Origin: an uncultured Collinsella sp.
GTDB taxonomy: Bacteria > Actinomycetota > Coriobacteriia > Coriobacteriales > Coriobacteriaceae
Assembly (NCBI GenBank): GCA_900545875.1
Contig: URAQ01000059.1
Location: forward strand, 1 to 8,815
DNA length: 8,815 nucleotides
Direction of reading: 5' to 3'
The position numbers and the translations under genes are program-made. The notes beneath the pieces are model-generated. The model worked only from the letters and a program-made list of their open reading frames with translations, did not search any database and was not told the DNA's origin. Of this stretch, positions 7,701 to 8,815 are shown piece by piece; positions within the stretch are counted from its first letter, which is position 1; each line of letters starts with the position of its first letter.

Positions 7701-8176
7701 GTAAAGTGCCCACTCTTGGTTTTGCCCTGAGCGGTCGTGTAAGAGTAGGTGCCGTCGACATGGGTAGTGCCGTTGAGCATCCATACGGCAAGCTGGGTTG
7801 CGGCGCGGGCACGATCGGGTGAAAGATGGTAACCGCCAAACGACGTGGCGGTAGGATATCCGTGACAAACGATTGCCGCGAACTCGTCGTCGAGCCACAC
7901 CCAGCCTTGATCAAAGTTGAGCCATGGGCCGCCCGGCTTGGTGGGGCCGGGGCGCTCCTGGTTCATGCAGTAGGCAATCGAGGCGTCTTGAGCTTCATAC
8001 TTGCCGATGAGGAAGGGCCCACAATCATCGCTAATAGTGCGGAAGCCGAGCTGGTCGTAGTCATCGACGGCAAATGCGGCTCCCGGTGCCAGGCAGCCGA
8101 AAAGCAGGAAGAGGAGCAGGAGCAGCGGACCTGTTGCGATTGCGCTGTGGACAGAGTGCGTGGGTGCGTTGGACAT
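4745..8176 (-). CDS. LPXTG-anchored thioester-domain adhesin with six Cna-B/SpaA-like isopeptide domains
   Basis: The 1143-residue protein is a secreted, sortase-anchored surface adhesin. Residues 1-36 are a signal peptide cleaved after AFA. Residues 37-205 match a TQXA-type thioester domain, with Cys70 in AYCMNQ and Gln128 in ATQLAVW as the likely thioester pair for covalent ligand capture. Six Cna-B/SpaA-like domains follow (about 211-305, 307-408, 411-531, 534-639, 641-750, 752-840), with repeated VKxD, LAGAxF and VETxAPxGY motifs. Residues 850-1100 form an acidic domain with FTITDDL and several Cys. The C terminus is LPATG (1108-1112), a hydrophobic helix and RLRSTPKKR. ATG 8176 has AAGGAG (8187-8182) five bases upstream. 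Related proteins include streptococcal Cpa and other thioester adhesins. No sortase gene or partner pilin lies in the window, so a stand-alone adhesin and a pilus tip are both possible. Confidence 0.88.
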   Translation of the reverse strand: MSNAPTHSVHSAIATGPLLLLLFLLFGCLAPGAAFAVDDYDQLGFRTISDDCGPFLIGKYEAQDASIAYCMNQERPGPTKPGGPWLNFDQGWVWLDDEFAAIVCHGYPTATSFGGYHLSPDRARAATQLAVWMLNGTTHVDGTYSYTTAQGKTKSGHFTTDNEVVAAARWLHDSAKSGSIKAAPHRARRYLGAVSGGSKRQDMLYVLPAVSVSFQKQSANAAITSRNNTYQFAGTTFDVFESASDARVGTIQMDSNGRAQATLLPNTAYYLVETKAPAGYVPRHDRIAFTTGNDGGKVAIDEQPGTINLRIVKLDTATNAGPQVGSSLAGAEFTCVSQSTPGWAQILTTDESGQATLADVPLGTFTIYESKAPEGYLPSNDSWTYTVGADQLGDSGVVEIESRISDIPIAFDLEISKFKDYGNSDQSGLEQPAGGVVFEVVSNSSQQVVGTLTTNIYGFASTKDQPEAWFGTGKRPAGVHGAVPYDRAGYTIREVPETVPEGFKRAGEWTVGANQISDGAKLQYIVDNHALSTHLQIVKRDAQTGASVPLAGFSFQLLDSNHEPVSQTCWYPAHNVMDTFTTDATGTVTLPESLVPGTYYVRETSAKEPYLVGEEIEVNIPADMNLTPVAIASYYDHAATGNIRIVKTDAVDGSSLAGAIFEIRASGDIVRPDGSIAALDGETVATVTTDETGEARADNLPLGSGTARYEVVETQAPAGFLLDQTTHIVDLTYADQKTPVVEARLNVSDDYTKVDISKVDASGEQEVEGARLTLYGPDKTEIDSWTSSDKPHRVEHLAPGTYSLREMMSPRTYDLAEEITFEIKDTGEVQSVAMKDAPIEIKGQVDKRQELVQPIEKGLLANGDGKNRATMQTNTDGLFSYTIDARNDSTTWVDEFTITDDLECAEDDTARFVSIETPVAIGDLNGLCNVWYRTTPLDSTDVDEPAYATLDDGHENPWLESDEVRESLGEDCRLVDYDGWHLWKADVSTTESTTLEAKELDLASNTVVTGIRIEYGAVAADFTTRSDADSWTRDDLKDEHDDLDDAKAILGTDARGAIVHMQATSAYTPQTALTNSARVDLCRNGGGDKLESHDEDRVIQRCTLPQDLPATGSVPIAACITALLTSGAAALWFARLRSTPKKR

Positions 8177-8193
8177 GGCTGCTCCTTATCCCT

Positions 8194-8269
8194 CGTGCGC
8201 CGCACGGGGAGGCTGCGACGCGTAGGATGAGGCTACCCCCGAGGTTCATGCGGGTAAGTACCGGAGCCT
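8194..8269 (-). promoter_or_regulatory. Possible structured leader of the adhesin mRNA
   Basis: On the minus strand, GGGTA plus GCCT (8238-8230) can pair with AGGCT (8269-8265) and TACCC (8256-8252). This makes a 9-bp stem with an eight-base bulge. A second hairpin with stem CGTGC/GCACG and a three-base loop (8206-8194) lies just before the AAGGAG ribosome site. The pairings are visible by eye; any regulatory role is inference. No known riboswitch consensus was recognised. Confidence 0.3.
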
Positions 8270-8430
8270 GACCAAAAGCTTGCCCAATTCCTGACAAATT
8301 GAGCTCAAATACAACAATCAAGCAAAAGTGCAGGTAGAAGATAGGGAGAACAGGAAGTCAAAGGTCCTCGTCTCCACAATTGACGTGATTTTCAAACGAA
8401 TCTCCACAGCTAAAACAAGCATCGCCACCC

Positions 8431-8460
8431 TTGTATCGAACAAGACAACCGCGTTATACT
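8431..8460 (+). promoter_or_regulatory. Promoter of tRNA-Gly
   Basis: TTGTAT (8431-8436) and TATACT (8455-8460) are 18 bases apart, close to the vegetative sigma consensus. The -10 box ends 13 bases before the mature tRNA 5' end, which fits a short leader processed by RNase P. Confidence 0.62.
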
Positions 8461-8473
8461 AGCCAACACACAA

Positions 8474-8548
8474 GCGGGCATCGCCAAGTGGTAAGGCATC
8501 AGCTTCCCAAGCTGACACTCGCGGGTTCGAGTCCCGTTGCCCGCTCCA
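8474..8548 (+). tRNA. tRNA-Gly (anticodon CCC)
   Basis: The 75-base gene folds as a full cloverleaf. The acceptor stem is GCGGGCA with TGCCCGC, followed by discriminator T (U73, usual for bacterial glycine tRNA) and an encoded CCA at 8546-8548. The D arm is GCC/GGC around AAGTGGTAA. The anticodon stem TCAGC/GCTGA encloses loop TTCCCAA, with anticodon CCC at 8506-8508, which reads GGG glycine codons. The T arm is GCGGG, TTCGAGT, CCCGT with one wobble pair. It has its own promoter and terminator, so it is a single-gene unit. Its 3' end is duplicated downstream. Confidence 0.97.
8531..8548 (+). repeat. Direct repeat copy 1 (tRNA-Gly 3' end)
   Basis: GTCCCGTTGCCCGCTCCA is the last 18 bases of the tRNA gene. 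An exact second copy lies at 8722-8739. Homology stops exactly at the CCA and at the base before GTCCC. This matches the arrangement of attL/attR-type repeats at tRNA genes. Confidence 0.85.
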
Positions 8549-8558
8549 TTCGAATTTC

Positions 8559-8591
8559 AGGCACGGTAACGTTTCGTTACCGTGCCTTTTT
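8559..8591 (+). terminator. Rho-independent terminator of tRNA-Gly
   Basis: A perfect 13-bp stem (AGGCACGGTAACG at 8559-8571 with CGTTACCGTGCCT at 8575-8587) closes a TTT loop and is followed by a T run ending at 8591. It begins ten bases after the tRNA CCA. Confidence 0.92.
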
Positions 8592-8602
8592 CAATAAAGT
8601 GC

Positions 8603-8617
8603 CGGGACTCGAACCCG
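8603..8617 (-). repeat. Inverted copy of the tRNA T-arm
   Basis: CGGGACTCGAACCCG is the exact reverse complement of the tRNA T-arm at 8522-8536. Read on the minus strand it is a complete T stem and TTCGAGT loop. It opens the hairpin-rich segment that the direct-repeat copy closes. Confidence 0.8.
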
Positions 8618-8721
8618 ACAGGGTGCGAGCGTTAAATAAACGCGAAGCGTTTATAGCGAGCAGGCAAGGTCGCCGATAGGCGGCCGCAGCCGGTGCGGAT
8701 TTGCGAAGCAAATACGCGGAC

Positions 8722-8739
8722 GTCCCGTTGCCCGCTCCA
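8722..8739 (+). repeat. Direct repeat copy 2 of the tRNA-Gly 3' end
   Basis: This exact 18-base copy of tRNA positions 8531-8548 starts 191 bases further on. No acceptor 5' half, D arm or anticodon arm precedes it, so it is not a functional tRNA. Confidence 0.85.
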
Positions 8740-8815
8740 CCGAGCGCGGGAGAACTCGGGACGGCCAATTCAACAAAGTTTTCCCCATCGTCTCCGTGAA
8801 TCCGAGGAGATCGCC
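8740..8815. other. Unassigned right-end sequence
   Basis: No gene, RNA or terminator could be recognised in the last 76 bases. CGGGAC at 8757-8762 could pair with GTCCCG at 8722-8727, and TCTCC (8791-8795) with GGAGA (8806-8810). Neither forms a long stem with a T tract. Confidence 0.4.

Larger units (their letters stand above)
8177..8473. other. Intergenic region between adhesin gene and tRNA-Gly
   Basis: This region separates the divergent adhesin gene and tRNA-Gly. I see no gene in it. The adhesin-proximal half is GC-rich and contains two inverted repeats (8194-8206 and 8230-8269). The middle (8270-8345) is AT-richer and contains the 10-bp palindrome TTGAGCTCAA at 8299-8308. The octamer TCTCCACA occurs at 8371-8378 and again at 8401-8408. 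I could not find a convincing promoter for the adhesin gene. Confidence 0.6.
8603..8739. other. Compact hairpin-rich tRNA-associated repeat element (candidate)
   Basis: The 137-base segment starts with an inverted tRNA T-arm copy and ends with a direct copy of the tRNA 3' end. Between them are three hairpins: ATAAACGC/GCGTTTAT with loop GAA (8636-8654); GGTCGCC/GGCGGCC with loop GATA (8668-8685); and ATTTGC/GCAAAT with loop GAA (8699-8713), extended by GCG/CGC across one G-A mismatch (8695-8717). The first and third share the core GCGAAGC but have different stems. No convincing gene is present. It may be a non-autonomous mobile element, a REP-like palindromic unit or a structured RNA. All three readings are inference. 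Confidence 0.5.

Noticed and set aside
8087..8098. Possible lipobox (LFGC, Cys28) in the adhesin signal peptide
   Set aside because: Phe at the -2 position does not fit the lipobox. AFA before residue 37 is a good signal peptidase I site, and the protein has an LPATG wall anchor.
8603..8739. A second tRNA gene downstream of tRNA-Gly
   Set aside because: Only T-arm and acceptor fragments are present, one inverted and one direct. No anticodon arm or complete cloverleaf can be drawn on either strand.
8603..8739. CRISPR array
   Set aside because: The hairpins are not repeated at regular intervals with unique spacers, and there are no cas genes.
8577..8768. Small minus-strand open frame of 63 codons across the hairpin element
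   Set aside because: It is composed of hairpin and T-arm repeats, has no ribosome site and overlaps the terminator; it is judged a spurious frame.

Overview
The window looks like chromosomal DNA from a high-GC Gram-positive gut actinobacterium, most likely a member of the Coriobacteriia (Collinsella or a close relative). This placement is inferred from the high GC content with strong GC-ending codon use, an actinobacterial-type tandem pair of WYL regulators, and an LPXTG surface protein carrying a TQXA-type thioester domain and SpaA/Cna-B repeats. No species marker is present.

Left part (1-1261). Two WYL-type regulators lie head to tail on the minus strand. The downstream one is cut by the window edge, and its start overlaps the stop of the upstream one by 14 bases. 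A short divergent intergenic region (1064-1261) separates them from the next operon.

Centre (1262-4740). A plus-strand two-gene unit encodes a 1058-residue membrane protein related to M28 metallopeptidases and, 21 bases later, a 72-residue single-pass membrane protein. The large protein has its catalytic domain interrupted by two transmembrane hairpin regions and by an acidic, low-complexity insert of about 670 residues. Several canonical zinc or catalytic residues are replaced, so it may be a pseudo-enzyme or an altered metalloenzyme. A strong hairpin terminator at 4701-4736 ends the unit.

Right-centre (4745-8176, minus strand). A 1143-residue cell-wall-anchored adhesin has a signal peptide, an N-terminal thioester domain (Cys70/Gln128), six Cna-B/SpaA-like domains each with a plausible Lys-Glu-Asp/Asn isopeptide triad, a Cys-containing acidic C-terminal domain and an LPATG sortase signal. 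Its product should bind covalently to a host ligand at its tip while anchored to the peptidoglycan. No sortase is in the window.

Right end (8177-8815). After a leader region without a convincing promoter comes a complete tRNA-Gly(CCC) with its own promoter and a 13-bp-stem terminator. Immediately downstream is a compact hairpin-rich segment. It begins with an inverted copy of the tRNA T-arm and ends with an 18-bp exact direct copy of the tRNA 3' end. This resembles the footprint of a small tRNA-targeting or tRNA-derived repeat element. The final 75 bases show nothing I can name.
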